Source of the DNA: Nodularia sp. LEGE 06071
GTDB lineage: Bacteria > Cyanobacteriota > Cyanobacteriia > Cyanobacteriales > Nostocaceae
Direction of reading: 5' to 3'
NCBI RefSeq assembly: GCF_015207755.1
Contig: NZ_JADEWH010000002.1
Coordinates: 186,001-250,000, forward strand
DNA: 64,000 nt
Shown: one piece after another, positions 27,328 to 37,663 of the stretch
Position numbering within the stretch: the first letter of the stretch is position 1
Layout of the letters: every line of letters begins with the position of its first letter
Made by a program: the position numbers and the translations under genes
The notes under the pieces: model-generated
Told to the model about the DNA's origin: nothing
The model's database searches: none
The model's input: only the letters and a program-made list of their open reading frames with translations

Positions 27328-28219
27328 ACACTTGCAACCGAGTCAATTCCTCAGTTATTTCCTCAGTCATTGGATATGGCACAATTTCCAACTTTCCTCC
27401 CATCACTTCTAGTAAAGTCTGGTTGACTAATAGATTCATTCCTGGCGAAAAAGTCGTGTAATCTTCATCAATCTGAGAACTCTGAATTCCTGATTTCATC
27501 AGATCAATGGACTCACTTGCAGTTAAAGCATGGGTAGGCACATCCAGCCAAATGTAAAGCGGATTATTTGGATTACTTTTCGGTAAAAAACTACAGGAAA
27601 GACAGATACTGCCGAACTGCATTTGAGCAATGGCAGTGTCTACTAAATTTACTAATATTTGGCGTAGCCATCGGTAATCTGCCAAAACATAAATTTCTGG
27701 ATCTGGAAGCACAACTCGTAAAGGAAAATTACGATTTGCTGCCAGCATATAAGTTAAATTATTCACTTCCTGCAAAACTGTAGCCAGACAGTGGGGTTGA
27801 ATATCTAATTTATTAGTCCCGTGTTCTGTTCTGGCGATGTTGAGAATTTCATCAATCAGATGTAGCAGTTTCAGCGCTCTCTCGTGACCTTGAGTAATAA
27901 ATTCGCGCTCTTCTTCGGGATTTTCACACAAATCCTCCAAAATTAACTGATGCAAGCCAATTAAACCATTCAGAGGCGATCGCAATTCATGGGTAGTTCG
28001 CGCCAAAAATCCCGCTTTAAACAGGCTCATTTCTTGCGCCATTTGGTACGCTAGCTGCGTTTGTTTGACCTGTTGCAGAAGTTGTGCAACTTGCGGTTGC
28101 TCTCCTGATTTGACTGGAGATAAGCTAGAGGAACTTTTTAATGACTGAGTAAATAATCCCCGCACACCCAACCCTAGTATTAGTCCTACTCCTAAATATA
28201 TGAAGTTGCTCCAATTCAT
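27290..28219 (-). CDS. Histidine-kinase-like protein with degenerate ATPase domain
   Basis: 309 residues: an N-terminal membrane helix (FIYLGVGLILGLGVRGLF), a HisKA dimerisation domain with the H-box TTHELRSPLNGLIGL (phospho-acceptor His), then a weak HATPase region. The N-box reads LVNLVDTAIAQ with Thr where the Mg-binding Asn should be; the DxGxG motif is not found; the last glycine box reads SPGMNLLVNQTLLEVMGGKLEI. It probably cannot bind ATP normally and may act as a scaffold, phosphatase or phospho-receiver. No adjacent response regulator is seen. It overlaps the convergent GNAT gene. Confidence 0.82.
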   Translation of the reverse strand: MNWSNFIYLGVGLILGLGVRGLFTQSLKSSSSLSPVKSGEQPQVAQLLQQVKQTQLAYQMAQEMSLFKAGFLARTTHELRSPLNGLIGLHQLILEDLCENPEEEREFITQGHERALKLLHLIDEILNIARTEHGTNKLDIQPHCLATVLQEVNNLTYMLAANRNFPLRVVLPDPEIYVLADYRWLRQILVNLVDTAIAQMQFGSICLSCSFLPKSNPNNPLYIWLDVPTHALTASESIDLMKSGIQSSQIDEDYTTFSPGMNLLVNQTLLEVMGGKLEIVPYPMTEEITEELTRLQVSIPPVIPEAGLH

Positions 28220-28366
28220 AATTTGGCAATTATTAAGTTATTAATTCACCACAATGGCGAAAGGTAAATTTACGGATTTAGTAGTGAATTAGTTTGACTC
28301 ATGATGAAAATCTATAATAGAAAAATAATATTATAACTATAGATATTTTCTAATCTGGTGAGCAAT

Positions 28367-28957
28367 CTAAAAACTTAATTTAACTGTACCCTGGCGCAAG
28401 ATTTGCCAGTTATTTCCCGTCCATTTGCTCACAGTAGAAGGCACACCAATTCCAGAAAATTCACCATTAAATTTTGTCGCTTCCAGAGTCAGAACTTCTG
28501 GGAACTGTTCAGCAATTTCAGCTAACCTTTCTAAGGGTTGTTGACCAGAAAAATTGGCGCTAGTGGTGGCAAGGGGACCTGTTTGTGCCAAAATATTTTG
28601 CGCGATCGCACTCTGAGGAACTCGGATACCAATTGTCTGCGGATCAGTCGGATTCATCTGTTTTGGCACTTTATAGCTGGCTGGTAATACCAATGTCAAC
28701 GCTCCCGGCCAATGTCTATTTGCTACCTCTTGCCAAATTTTTAACTCATTTTCAGTACCTTGAACATAAGGCCATAAATCCTCTGCACTAGCCCCCATCA
28801 AAATCAGAGGTTTATCTTGGCTGCGCTGTTTGGCCTCAAAAATTAATGGTGCTTTTTCTGGTAGAGCTGCGAGTGCGGGGACGGTATCTGTAGGAAAACT
28901 GACTAATAAACCATCACGTGCGCCGGCGATCAAATCACCTAAAGAAACTTGAGTCAT
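28367..28957 (-). CDS. tsaC: L-threonylcarbamoyladenylate synthase (TsaC/YrdC family)
   Basis: 196 residues with the YrdC fold: LVSFPTDTVPALAALPE, then AKQRSQDKPLILMGAS, HWPGALTLVLPA and LATTSANFSGQ. It makes threonylcarbamoyl-AMP from threonine, bicarbonate and ATP for tRNA t6A37. The partner TsaD is encoded at 34,889-35,926. It starts nine bases after prmC and shares its operon. Confidence 0.92.
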   Translation of the reverse strand: MTQVSLGDLIAGARDGLLVSFPTDTVPALAALPEKAPLIFEAKQRSQDKPLILMGASAEDLWPYVQGTENELKIWQEVANRHWPGALTLVLPASYKVPKQMNPTDPQTIGIRVPQSAIAQNILAQTGPLATTSANFSGQQPLERLAEIAEQFPEVLTLEATKFNGEFSGIGVPSTVSKWTGNNWQILRQGTVKLSF

Positions 28958-28966
28958 GTGTAAAGG

Positions 28967-29881
28967 TTATTTCATATAAGCTACTGCAAAGCGTTCAATT
29001 CCAGCTAAATCAGCATGAATTTGAATATTACAGTAGCTACCTTGTTTTTGTAAAAGTGTCCGCACAGTATCCGCCTGTCCAGCCATCATTTCAATCAGCC
29101 ACACACCACCAGGGCGCAAATAGCCGGGAGAGATTTCTATTAACTGGCGAATACAATCCAAGCCATCAATACCACCATCTAGTGCTAGATGTGGTTCATG
29201 GTTCACTACTTCTGGTTGCAGAGTAGCCACGGTACTAGTGGGAATATAAGGTGGGTTAGACACCATACCACTGAACTGACCTTTGAGGGCTGTTAGCGGC
29301 TCCCACCAAGAACCTTGGTAAAATTTAATTTGGTTGTCAAGTTCCAAATTACGAGCATTGGCTTGAGCAATTTTTAAAGCTTCTAGGCTGTAATCAACTG
29401 CATGAATTGTCGCTTTTGGTAAAGCATCTGCTAAACCCAAGGCGATCGCACCGCTACCAGTACCCAAATCAGCCCAGTGTCCTGAATTGAGGAATGGGGC
29501 TGCGCCACTGTCAGTAGCAGCAGCCACAGCGAGATCAATTAAATACTCAGTTTCCGGTCTGGGAATCAAAACTGCACTTGACACGGCAATTTTAAATTGT
29601 CGCCAAGGCGTAACTCCCGCGATGTACTGCACCGGTAAGCGTTCATTTAATCGCCTTTGCCACAACTGGTTTAAATCCTCTAAAGGTAACGCCATCTGAA
29701 TTTGAGGCCACTCTTTAAAAGATTCTAAACGCAGTGCCAAACGGTCTAACCCAGCTACTTCTAGAAGTAACCAATCTATCTCAGCCGGTGAAATATCATA
29801 GGCGATCGCTTCGCCAATCGCACTATTACGCCACCGCCAAAGCTGTAAACCGGAAACTACCTGTAGCTGTTTTTCTGCCAT
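28967..29881 (-). CDS. prmC: Peptide chain release factor N5-glutamine methyltransferase
   Basis: 304 residues. SAM-binding motif WADLGTGSGAIALGLADALP and the catalytic MVSNPPYIPTS (NPPY) motif are typical for PrmC/HemK, which methylates the GGQ Gln of release factors. An N-terminal helical domain (about 1-90) with PVQYIAG follows the family plan. It lies upstream of tsaC, a common pairing. Confidence 0.95.
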   Translation of the reverse strand: MAEKQLQVVSGLQLWRWRNSAIGEAIAYDISPAEIDWLLLEVAGLDRLALRLESFKEWPQIQMALPLEDLNQLWQRRLNERLPVQYIAGVTPWRQFKIAVSSAVLIPRPETEYLIDLAVAAATDSGAAPFLNSGHWADLGTGSGAIALGLADALPKATIHAVDYSLEALKIAQANARNLELDNQIKFYQGSWWEPLTALKGQFSGMVSNPPYIPTSTVATLQPEVVNHEPHLALDGGIDGLDCIRQLIEISPGYLRPGGVWLIEMMAGQADTVRTLLQKQGSYCNIQIHADLAGIERFAVAYMK

Positions 29882-29884
29882 TGC

Positions 29885-30685
29885 TTAACGTTGCTGAGGT
29901 CTCGCTGGTGGAGTTTTGGGGGCGTTCTCTGTAGGCAAAGTCTTGATATATTCTCTAGATTCTTGGGATGGGACTAAAACAACTTGGTTTAGCCAAGGAT
30001 CATTTTTATCCTGTAAGGTTTTAATCACCCCATCTATATCTATTACCTGAATATCCGCTTTGGGAAACTGTCCCTTGATTTTGGTTAACAAGCCTTGTGC
30101 ATCTTGCTTACTTAAAAACAAAGGAATTAATTGTTCATTGTCAGCTGTCAGTTGAATTGGCACATAACCCTGATCTGGTGAAAATCTCACAGCAAACACA
30201 GGCACACTAGTAAACTGATTTACCTGTTGACCACTTTGACGCAGTAATTCCATTGCCCCCTTGATTTCCTGTTCTACAGGTTTAAAGGCAAATAACAGGC
30301 GTTCTGACTGGTTTTTAGTTTGTTGCAATTGCTGATAAATAACACCCAGAGGCACTGCTGTTACTTGTAGGCTTTTCACCATTTGTTGCGTTTTCGGGTC
30401 TTTGCCTTGGACACCCTGCAAGTCCTTAATAAAACTTTGAGCTTCCTGCCGACTCATATAAACACCTGTTACCGAACCACCAGGTTTTTCAGCATTTGGT
30501 AAGGGACGACTCAATGGTAAACCTTGTTCATTAGTAACTAGATATACAGGAACTGAATCTAACTTTTCTTTTATTTGCTGTTCTGACAAAGCCAGAACTG
30601 GGAAACTCCCCACAAAAACCGATCCTAGTAAAGTACTTCCCACTAGGCCTAATGTTGCGCCCCAGCGAACTAATGCTTTCATCAT
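29885..30685 (-). CDS. Tic22-family periplasmic protein
   Basis: About 266 residues. A signal peptide is clear (MMKALVRWGATLGLVGSTLL, cut near VLA). The mature part has two related halves, with VPVYLVTNEQGLPL and VPVFAVRFSPDQGYVPI, the fold of Tic22. Cyanobacterial Tic22 is a soluble periplasmic/thylakoid protein linked to outer-membrane protein assembly and is essential in Anabaena. GCGAGGAG lies just upstream; the ATG pair at 30685/30682 has better spacing than the earlier ATG at 30697. It ends four bases before prmC starts, so co-transcription is likely. Confidence 0.88.
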   Translation of the reverse strand: MMKALVRWGATLGLVGSTLLGSVFVGSFPVLALSEQQIKEKLDSVPVYLVTNEQGLPLSRPLPNAEKPGGSVTGVYMSRQEAQSFIKDLQGVQGKDPKTQQMVKSLQVTAVPLGVIYQQLQQTKNQSERLLFAFKPVEQEIKGAMELLRQSGQQVNQFTSVPVFAVRFSPDQGYVPIQLTADNEQLIPLFLSKQDAQGLLTKIKGQFPKADIQVIDIDGVIKTLQDKNDPWLNQVVLVPSQESREYIKTLPTENAPKTPPARPQQR

Positions 30686-30700
30686 GGCTCCTCGCATCAA

Positions 30701-31649
30701 TAATTAAATTCAGACAAACAAATGGTTGGATTAGCACCACACTAACTAGTTTTAGTTATATAGCAATACCTTGAAAATGTGAAAAATTTGTTTTTGCGAT
30801 TCAATGTTAACAATCAATTCTCAAAAGCGCTGTTTTTCCACCCTGGAGAATTTATCTGGTAGTGCGATCGCCTTGTGTTTTTCTTTATTTCGCCTTGTTA
30901 TTCACTGCACAATGGTGTTAATGCTTGTTTAGTTTGCTCTTGATCAGCAAAAACTTCCCCGGAGAGTTGAGATGCTTAATTTCATTTTATTGGCTTTCTT
31001 AAATCTAGATGACGACATTACAGAATTAATCGTTCCACCGGCCGCTACTGTAATATCGGCTCACATCTATCCAAAATCATATTTCCTCAGTCAATTACTG
31101 TTTCGCATAAAATTTATCTAATACATTTCCATCTGAAGACCCATAGAAACAACACCACAGACGGCTGCTTCTCCCCTTACCAAGGAACCACCGTGTACAC
31201 ACAAATGATCAAAAAGATTACTTCAAACCCTTTTTTGTCGTGTGTGTTGTCCCGTAGCGCAACGCACGATCCTAAATTCTCGGTGCGTTAGTACTTTAGT
31301 CCATAACGCACCCTACTGGTGTGGCAAGCTTAAAATAGTGCATTAGGGAAAAGCTGGAAATATTGATTCATCTCAATTTTCTCAAAAATCTATTGCAACA
31401 TTTTAGCCTTGCCACGCCACTACTAGATTTTCCAAGACCTTAATATTTCGGATACAGCAGTTCCCGGTATTATAAGGTACAGATATTAATGATAAAACTC
31501 TTGTGGTGCGGGCATCTTGCCCGCTATGTGTACCTCATAGCAGAAGGAAGTGCTGTAATAGTTGGAAAACAAGCTATATCTCACCACTGATTTAAAGTAG
31601 TAAATACAGTAAAGGGCGGGAGTGCAAAAATGCCACTTACAAATTTAAA
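30701..31649. other. Long intergenic region with hairpin repeats
   Basis: About 950 bases without a credible gene. Visible structure: inverted repeat GGTGCGTTA/TAACGCACC (31,282-31,290 and 31,304-31,312) inside a dispersed repeat that begins GTAGCGCAACGCAC; and hairpin GCGGGCATCTTGCCCGC (31,508-31,524), also a common cyanobacterial repeat. One HIP1-like GCGATCGC lies near 30,863. The promoter of the Tic22-like operon should lie near 30,700-30,800. Confidence 0.6.
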
Positions 31650-31723
31650 TCGGGATGACAGGATTTGAACCTGCGACATCCTGCTCCCAAAGCAGGCGCG
31701 CTACCAAGCTGCGCTACATCCCG
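31650..31723 (-). tRNA. tRNA-Pro (anticodon UGG)
   Basis: Read on the minus strand: acceptor CGGGATG pairs with CATCCCG, D-arm GCGC/GCGC, anticodon stem CCTGC/GCAGG with loop TTTGGGA (anticodon TGG), and T-arm GCAGG TTCAAAT CCTGT. The discriminator is A. The 3' CCA is not encoded. Length 74. Confidence 0.97.
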
Positions 31724-32069
31724 GATAGATTAATCTCACTACTGCTGATTGGTTTTTAAATTTACCGAACAGCAACGGAAATTAAATCATAGCCTAACTG
31801 GTAAAACTTTTGGGAAAAGTCCCAAATAACTGATTTACCACGGCAACAATACTACTATAGCAGGTTTAACATAGATTGGCTAACCAATTTTATCTTTTGT
31901 CTAGGCAAAATCAATTGCTTGACAACAAACACTTTGGTTGTGCGGCTGAATCGGCTTGATCAAACAGATAATCCCTTGCCTATCAGCTGGCTCCCAAAAC
32001 ACAACAATATGGATACTTTACCCAAAATAGCCGATTTTTTATGCCAATCTGCTGTATTTGTGCTGAAAA
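31724..32069. other. Intergenic region between tRNA-Pro and the GNAT gene
   Basis: About 345 bases; no gene or clear signal seen. It should contain the tRNA promoter on the minus strand. Confidence 0.5.
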
Positions 32070-32621
32070 TTAGTGCGGATACCAAAACATACCTTTAATG
32101 CCTTCCGGGTCTGACATGAAACCCATACCCCGGTAAAAATCTAGAACATGAGGATCAGCAAAGAGAGTCACATTGCTAATTTCTTCACTTCTAAGTTTTT
32201 TGAGTACGTATTTCATCAGCGCCTTACCCAGTCCTTTACCTTGAAAGTCCGGGTGAACTACCACATCCCAAATAGTGGCATTAAACGCATGATCTGAGGT
32301 AGCGCGAGCGAAACCGATCAGCCGTCTTTGGTTTCCTCGTACTTGCCACATAGAGGCTACGAGAAAACTATGCTCAATGGCTTTTTTGACTTTTCTTAAA
32401 GGACGACGTGACCAACCAACTGCATCACAAAGTTCCTCTAGTTCATACAGATCAATATCTCGCTCCGTACTAAAAACGATGCGAGTCTCCTTCCCAGAAG
32501 CTTCGCTAGAGCTATTAGGGCTAGATTCGCCCGCAACAGACCCTGTACGTTCTTCAAAAGAGGTTGTTTTACTTGTCGCTACAGACTCAGGGCTATTAAA
32601 CCAAGTTTTCCAAAAACCCAT
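32070..32621 (-). CDS. GNAT-family N-acetyltransferase (NSI-like)
   Basis: 183 residues. A Ser/Thr-rich N-terminal extension of about 55 residues ([18 protein letters not shown]) precedes a GNAT domain with [20 protein letters not shown], then the acetyl-CoA loop [13 protein letters not shown] and DFYRGMGF. It is a paralogue of the GNAT at 26,854-27,327. Plastid relatives (NSI/GNAT) acetylate photosynthetic proteins; a similar role here is inference. Confidence 0.88.
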   Translation of the reverse strand: MGFWKTWFNSPESVATSKTTSFEERTGSVAGESSPNSSSEASGKETRIVFSTERDIDLYELEELCDAVGWSRRPLRKVKKAIEHSFLVASMWQVRGNQRRLIGFARATSDHAFNATIWDVVVHPDFQGKGLGKALMKYVLKKLRSEEISNVTLFADPHVLDFYRGMGFMSDPEGIKGMFWYPH

Positions 32622-33071
32622 GCCAACGTGGTTCGGGTAGTATAACTAAATTGGTTTCCACTTTCAAAGGAGTGTTGATTCACGTTTTAGCAAGCTGAAA
32701 CCTTAAATACCCTGATCACTTAAATTTCTTTAGATGTTTCCAGGATTTTTTATGGCAACTGCTTTTTATGGCGTGTTTCACACCAATCATTTTCAAGTTT
32801 AGCATTTTGTTGTGGAGCCTAGTAGAAATTTCCCAAAAAGCCCAGAAGATGAGGTGAATTGTATGGGATTGGGAATTAGGGATGGAAGATTGGGTAATAA
32901 TTAGTCGCAAGCCCCTATCTTTAAGATATGAGAAAGAAAAAATTGTGTGCCGCACGCTACGCGTCTCCACACCAGACATAATTATCTCAGTCCAAGAATT
33001 TGATTGATTTTTTGGGGTTTCCTAGTCCCCAATTCCCTGGTGATGAAAGCAAGCGAGTCCTACACCCAACG
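32622..33071. other. Intergenic region before the ACT-domain gene
   Basis: 450 bases, no gene seen. It includes repeat-like pieces (GGGATTGGGAATTAGGGAT near 32,865 and CGCACGCTACGCGTCTCCAC near 32,953). Divergent promoters for the GNAT and ACT-domain genes are expected here. Confidence 0.45.
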
Positions 33072-33791
33072 ATGGCTTCTGGTTTAAAATCTTCGACACT
33101 GGAACTTCTAAAGCGCTTTAACCGAGCCTTTCCCCAGTTTTATGAGCAATTTGTGAGTAGTGAGATTCAACTACAAAATTTGCGGCTAGCCTACCGTCTT
33201 TATCAAACAAAGCGCGCCGTTATTGAATTAAAGTCCGAAAGTAGCAAAAGCGCCCTGCATTTTGCTTACCGCAACCAGTCTTTTCTGCTCAGTGATATTT
33301 TTGGTGTCCTAGCAGCTTATGGGCTAACCATTCATGGTTTAAGTCTATATGGTCAAATCCGACCACCGATGCTGGTTTTTATCAAACTTCTGGTATCTCG
33401 TGGGAGTAAAGCCCTAACTGAGAAAACCGCAGAAAATGTCTGCCGCGCCATTCGTGAGGCTCTAGGTGGGCGGTTTGAGGTAGAAGAAATGCTGGCTGTA
33501 GAATTTAATCTCGATACTGGACTAGAACAAGTACAGACAGAGTTTTATGTTGATCCAGTATTTCATCTCCCAGCCCTGGTGATTGAAGCTGACAATCAAC
33601 CGGGATTATTTTACAAAGTCATGCACACCATTTGGCAGGAAGACTTATTAGTGGTCAATGCCAATTTGCTGGTTTGGCGCGGACGCACGCGGCTCATCCT
33701 CTATTTGTTGGGGCCGAATGAAAGCCTGATTCCTGAATATTTGGGACACAAAATTGCTGAGGGGGTGAGGTTGAGGTTGTTGGATAGGTAA
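33072..33791 (+). CDS. ACT-domain protein of unknown function
   Basis: 239 residues from the ATG at 33072; the frame is open to a TTG at 33000. Two ACT-like repeats are visible: LLSDIFGVLAAYGLTIHGLSLYG in the middle and LPALVIEADNQPGLFYKVMH near the C-terminus, resembling the tandem ACT domains of GlnD-type proteins but without the nucleotidyltransferase and HD domains. ACT domains usually bind amino acids or sense nitrogen status. The ligand is unknown. The hydrolase gene follows 76 bases downstream on the same strand. Confidence 0.75.
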   Translation: MASGLKSSTLELLKRFNRAFPQFYEQFVSSEIQLQNLRLAYRLYQTKRAVIELKSESSKSALHFAYRNQSFLLSDIFGVLAAYGLTIHGLSLYGQIRPPMLVFIKLLVSRGSKALTEKTAENVCRAIREALGGRFEVEEMLAVEFNLDTGLEQVQTEFYVDPVFHLPALVIEADNQPGLFYKVMHTIWQEDLLVVNANLLVWRGRTRLILYLLGPNESLIPEYLGHKIAEGVRLRLLDR

Positions 33792-33867
33792 ATCTACAAT
33801 CAGAAATTCATTGATTTGCTCCATTGAGTATTTAGTCGTACCCGTTCTTAAGGGTACGATATGAAGT

Positions 33868-34776
33868 ATGGCAACCATTGAAATATTGGGCGTTCCACAC
33901 GCTTACGAGCTAACGGCTCCTACTTCCTGTCCCCATGCTTTAGTATTTATCCACGGTTGGCTAAATAGCCGTGGGTATTGGGAACCTGTAATTTCCCGCT
34001 TGTCAGTTGATTTGCAATGCCTGTCTTATGATTTGCGCGGTTTTGGTGAGTCTAAATCCCAGCCAGAAGCAGATTTTATTCAGGATCAAACGAATATCAG
34101 CTTGACTTCTCACTCAATTGATGAGTTTAGTTTGCCTTTTGATTCTGTTTATACACCAGCTGTTTATGCTCAGGATTTAGCTGCCCTTTTAGAACAGATG
34201 AATATTACTAGTGCTTGGCTGATTGGGCATTCCTTGGGAGGCACAATCGCACTTTGGGCAGCTGCTCAAATTCCGGAATGTGTGAAAGGTGTTATATGTA
34301 TCAACGCAGGTGGTGGTATTTATCTCAAAGAAGCTTTTGAGCAGTTTCGTTCAGCAGGTCAAAGATTTTTGCAAGTCCGACCGCGCTGGCTATGTCAACT
34401 ACCTTTGATTGATTTGTTGTTTACCAGAGCCAGTGTAGCTCGTCCCTTAGATCGTCATTGGGCGCGTCAGCGAGTGATTGATTTTGTGATGGCTGACCCA
34501 GAAGCTGCGTTAGGAGCATTACTAGACTCTACAACTGAGGAAGAAATCAACCGTTTACCTCAGCTAGTGTCTCAATTGCAGCAGCCAGTTTATTTTTTGG
34601 CTGGGACTGATGACAAGGTGATGGAACCCAAGTATGTTCGCCATTTAGCTAGTTTTCATCGGCTTTTTCAATATAGTGGCGACAATGTAATTGAAATTCC
34701 TGATTGTGGTCATTTGGCAATGTTAGAACAGCCAGATGCAGTTGCTGGTCACATTCGGTCAATAGTCAATGGTTAG
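33868..34776 (+). CDS. Alpha/beta hydrolase
   Basis: 302 residues of the alpha/beta hydrolase fold: oxyanion region VFIHGWLNSRGYW, nucleophile elbow GHSLGG (Ser), acid in AGTDDKV and His in DCGHLAMLEQP. No signal peptide. The substrate cannot be told; related cyanobacterial proteins are annotated only as hydrolases. A 34-residue insertion after the nucleophile-preceding strand (QDQTNISLTSHSIDEF region) is somewhat unusual. Confidence 0.88.
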   Translation: MATIEILGVPHAYELTAPTSCPHALVFIHGWLNSRGYWEPVISRLSVDLQCLSYDLRGFGESKSQPEADFIQDQTNISLTSHSIDEFSLPFDSVYTPAVYAQDLAALLEQMNITSAWLIGHSLGGTIALWAAAQIPECVKGVICINAGGGIYLKEAFEQFRSAGQRFLQVRPRWLCQLPLIDLLFTRASVARPLDRHWARQRVIDFVMADPEAALGALLDSTTEEEINRLPQLVSQLQQPVYFLAGTDDKVMEPKYVRHLASFHRLFQYSGDNVIEIPDCGHLAMLEQPDAVAGHIRSIVNG

Positions 34777-34888
34777 ATGTTATTTTTAATATTTATTAAT
34801 ATTTATTAATAATCAGCATCCCTCCCCGCAAGCGAAGAGGGGAAACTTGTTCGATATCCAGCTTTTTTGCCTGTGTCCTAGTTGAAAA

Positions 34889-35926
34889 TTAATACAATTT
34901 CATTACCTGGCTGAGTGGCAGCCTAGACTCAACGCCTAAAGTCAAGGGTGATGTATGACCAAGTGATAGGTGATGAGAGGCGGCGCAGGCAATCATAGCG
35001 GCGTTATCAGTACAGTATTTCAGGGGTGGAAAGAGGACGCGCAGGTTATGCTCGGCGGCGGTTGTCTGTAAGATTTTTCTCAGGCTGCTGTTAGCTGCTA
35101 CCCCTCCACCAATGGCAATGGTGTTGAGATCATAATCGAGGGCGCAGGCGATCGCTCTTTTAGTCAGCGATCGCGCTACAGTTTCCTGAAAGCTAGCTGC
35201 TAAATCAGCCACTGGCACTTGTTCTTGATCTTTCTCTAATTGCTGCACTAGACGCAGTACCGCCGTCTTTAACCCACTAAAACTGCTGTCATAGCGATGA
35301 TATCCCCCACCTGGTAAAGAAACTTTCCCTTCTGGCAAAGTAAAGGCGCGGGCATTCCCCGTTTGTGCTAATTGATCAATCACCGGTCCACCGGGATAAC
35401 CCAGTTTCAACAATCGCGCTACTTTATCAAAGGCTTCCCCGGCAGCATCATCACGAGTTTCACCCAGAGTTTCGTAAACGCCACAATCCTTTACATAAAT
35501 CAAGCTTGTATGTCCACCAGAAACGAGTAAGCTAAGAAATGGGGGATTTAAAGTTGATTCACTCAAATAAGTCGCGTAAATATGACCTTCGAGATGATGC
35601 ACTCCCAAAAATGGCTTGTTGTGTAACATGGCTAAAGTTTTAGCCGCAGTTAACCCTACTAACAGCGCTCCTACGAGTCCAGGGGCGCAGGTTGCCGCAA
35701 TACCATCAATTTGCTGCCAGTTCAGTTGGGCTTGCTCCATTGCTTGAGCGATCGCCTCATTGATGGTTTCTAGATGTTGACGGGATGCCACCTCTGGCAC
35801 TACCCCGCCATATTGACTATGAACGGCAATTTGGGAAGCGACGATACTGCTATAAACTTCACGATTGTTCACAATTGCGACGGCAGTTTCATCGCAGCTG
35901 GTTTCTATTGCTAAAACAGTTGCCAT
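34889..35926 (-). CDS. tsaD: tRNA N6-adenosine threonylcarbamoyltransferase TsaD
   Basis: 345 residues of the Kae1/TsaD family. It has the start [19 protein letters not shown], the metal-binding [16 protein letters not shown] and the C-terminal [14 protein letters not shown]. It transfers the threonylcarbamoyl group, made by TsaC, onto A37 of ANN-decoding tRNAs. Length is normal. Convergent with the hydrolase gene; psaF lies divergently 177 bases upstream. Confidence 0.96.
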   Translation of the reverse strand: MATVLAIETSCDETAVAIVNNREVYSSIVASQIAVHSQYGGVVPEVASRQHLETINEAIAQAMEQAQLNWQQIDGIAATCAPGLVGALLVGLTAAKTLAMLHNKPFLGVHHLEGHIYATYLSESTLNPPFLSLLVSGGHTSLIYVKDCGVYETLGETRDDAAGEAFDKVARLLKLGYPGGPVIDQLAQTGNARAFTLPEGKVSLPGGGYHRYDSSFSGLKTAVLRLVQQLEKDQEQVPVADLAASFQETVARSLTKRAIACALDYDLNTIAIGGGVAANSSLRKILQTTAAEHNLRVLFPPLKYCTDNAAMIACAASHHLSLGHTSPLTLGVESRLPLSQVMKLY

Positions 35927-36103
35927 TATCAGGTGGTGTTAAGTAACGATTTGTTTGAGAAGCTTTAACTTTTATTTACTTCAACTTTACTCGGTTCCCG
36001 CCCAAGAGTATGATTACTAGCTAGTTATGCAAATAAAGAACTGTACAAGCCGCTTCGTTTTGTACAAGAAACTTTTTGTTTTGTAATAAAAGGAAACAAC
36101 TCT

Positions 36104-36598
36104 ATGAGACGATTGTTTGCTTTGATTTTAGCGATTTGTCTTTGGTCCAACTTTGCCCCCCCTGCCCAAGCGCTTGGGGCTAACCTGGTACCTTGTAAAG
36201 ACTCTCCCGCCTTTCAAGAGCTAGCAAAAAATGCCCGTAACACCACCGCCGACCCCCAATCAGGGCAAAAGCGGTTTGAGCGTTATTCACAGGCACTGTG
36301 TGGTCCCGAAGGTTACCCTCACTTAATTGTTGATGGTCGCCTTGATCGGGCTGGTGACTTTTTGATTCCCAGCATTCTATTTTTGTATATTGCTGGCTGG
36401 ATTGGCTGGGTAGGCCGTGCTTACCTGCAAGCCATTAAAAAGTTATCAGATACCGAAGCCAAAGAAATCCAAATCGATCTTGGTTTGGCACTACCGATTA
36501 TCGCCACAGGCTTTGCTTGGCCTCTAGCAGCGATCAAAGAACTCCTTTCAGGCGAATTAACTGCGAAAGATTCAGAAATCACTGTTTCTCCGCGTTAA
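36104..36598 (+). CDS. psaF: Photosystem I subunit III (PsaF)
   Basis: 164 residues. A signal peptide is seen ([17 protein letters not shown], cut after AQA), then [25 protein letters not shown] with the paired Cys, and a membrane segment [21 protein letters not shown]. PsaF is a lumen-side subunit of photosystem I near the donor docking site. AAAGGAAAC precedes the ATG. psaJ follows 40 bases later. Confidence 0.97.
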   Translation: MRRLFALILAICLWSNFAPPAQALGANLVPCKDSPAFQELAKNARNTTADPQSGQKRFERYSQALCGPEGYPHLIVDGRLDRAGDFLIPSILFLYIAGWIGWVGRAYLQAIKKLSDTEAKEIQIDLGLALPIIATGFAWPLAAIKELLSGELTAKDSEITVSPR

Positions 36599-36638
36599 TT
36601 TTTCCTAACTCAATTCATTTGTTTTGGAGACTAAATTC

Positions 36639-36788
36639 ATGGCAGATAAAAGCGATCAATCGTCCTATTTGATCACATTTCTTTCTACGGCTCCAGTGGC
36701 AGCTACTATCTGGCTAACCATTACAGCAGGGATTTTAATTGAATTTAACCGCTTTTTCCCTGACTTACTTTTCCACCCACTACCATAA
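36639..36788 (+). CDS. psaJ: Photosystem I subunit IX (PsaJ)
   Basis: A 49-residue protein read directly from the sequence: [19 protein letters not shown], a membrane helix [17 protein letters not shown] and the end [13 protein letters not shown]. This is the standard PsaJ plan, a one-helix subunit beside PsaF. TTTGGAGA lies upstream of the ATG. A small hairpin (CCACT/AGTGG) spans the stop codon. Confidence 0.95.
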   Translation: MADKSDQSSYLITFLSTAPVAATIWLTITAGILIEFNRFFPDLLFHPLP

Positions 36789-37042
36789 GTGGAAAATGGA
36801 ATTTCATGCTGAATATTGTGTCATGGGATTACTGAGTCTAATTAGGCGAAAGTATCACTCAAATTAGCAGGAAACATTGGTGATGAAACTCGTAATGCTG
36901 TAAATAGCTTGCGAGTTTCATACTTTAATAAAAGCAGGTAAATTAATTTTTCTAAACTTCTTAGCCAAAAAACATCTTTAGCTACAATTATTATTAATAA
37001 TATAAAAATGCCACAATTCTAATTTAGAGGCGAACACAAAAT

Positions 37043-37564
37043 ATGGCGCAAGCAGTAAATTCAGCGAAAAATTCCCCCAGCGATCCCAGAAATCGTGAGG
37101 TTGTGTCTCCAGCAGGACGTGATCCTCAGCAAGGAAATCTAGAAACCCCGATTAACTCCTCTCCCTTAGTTAAGTGGTTCATTAATAACTTGCCCGCCTA
37201 TCGTCAAGGTCTTAATCCTTCTAGACGTGGGTTAGAAGTTGGCATGGCTCATGGTTACTTACTATTTGGACCTTTCGCTAAATTAGGTCCTCTACGTAAT
37301 GCAACTAATGCTAATTTAGCTGGATTACTTGCAGCTATTGGCTTGGTGGTGATTCTCACTGCCTGTCTATCCCTGTATGCCAATAGCAATCCTGAGAAAG
37401 CACTTGCCAGTGTAACTGTCCCCAACCCACCAGTAGATGCTTTTAACTCCAAAGAAAGCTGGAATAATTTTGCCAGTTCTTTTTTAATTGGTGGGATTGG
37501 CGGTGCAGTCGTCGCTTATTTCTTGACTAGCAATTTGGGACTCATTCAAGGTCTAGTTGGTTAA
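37043..37564 (+). CDS. psaL: Photosystem I subunit XI (PsaL)
   Basis: 173 residues, with NLPAYRQGLNPSRRGLEVGMAHGYLL and FAKLGPLRN, plus two or three membrane helices (LAGLLAAIGLVVILTACLSLY; SFLIGGIGGAVVAYFL). PsaL holds photosystem I trimers or tetramers together. It is 254 bases downstream of psaJ, so it may have its own promoter; that gap contains no other gene (no psaI seen). Confidence 0.96.
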   Translation: MAQAVNSAKNSPSDPRNREVVSPAGRDPQQGNLETPINSSPLVKWFINNLPAYRQGLNPSRRGLEVGMAHGYLLFGPFAKLGPLRNATNANLAGLLAAIGLVVILTACLSLYANSNPEKALASVTVPNPPVDAFNSKESWNNFASSFLIGGIGGAVVAYFLTSNLGLIQGLVG

Positions 37565-37663
37565 TTTAATTTTTTGATAATTAGGCATTGGGCATTGGTA
37601 ATAGCTGATTGTGAGTTATGTTTCAGTATTACCCATGCCTGATGTCCTATTTTTTTATTCCCT

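Noticed and set aside
36789-37042. psaI between psaJ and psaL
   Set aside because: No ORF with a PsaI-like membrane helix is present; only short peptides with stops.
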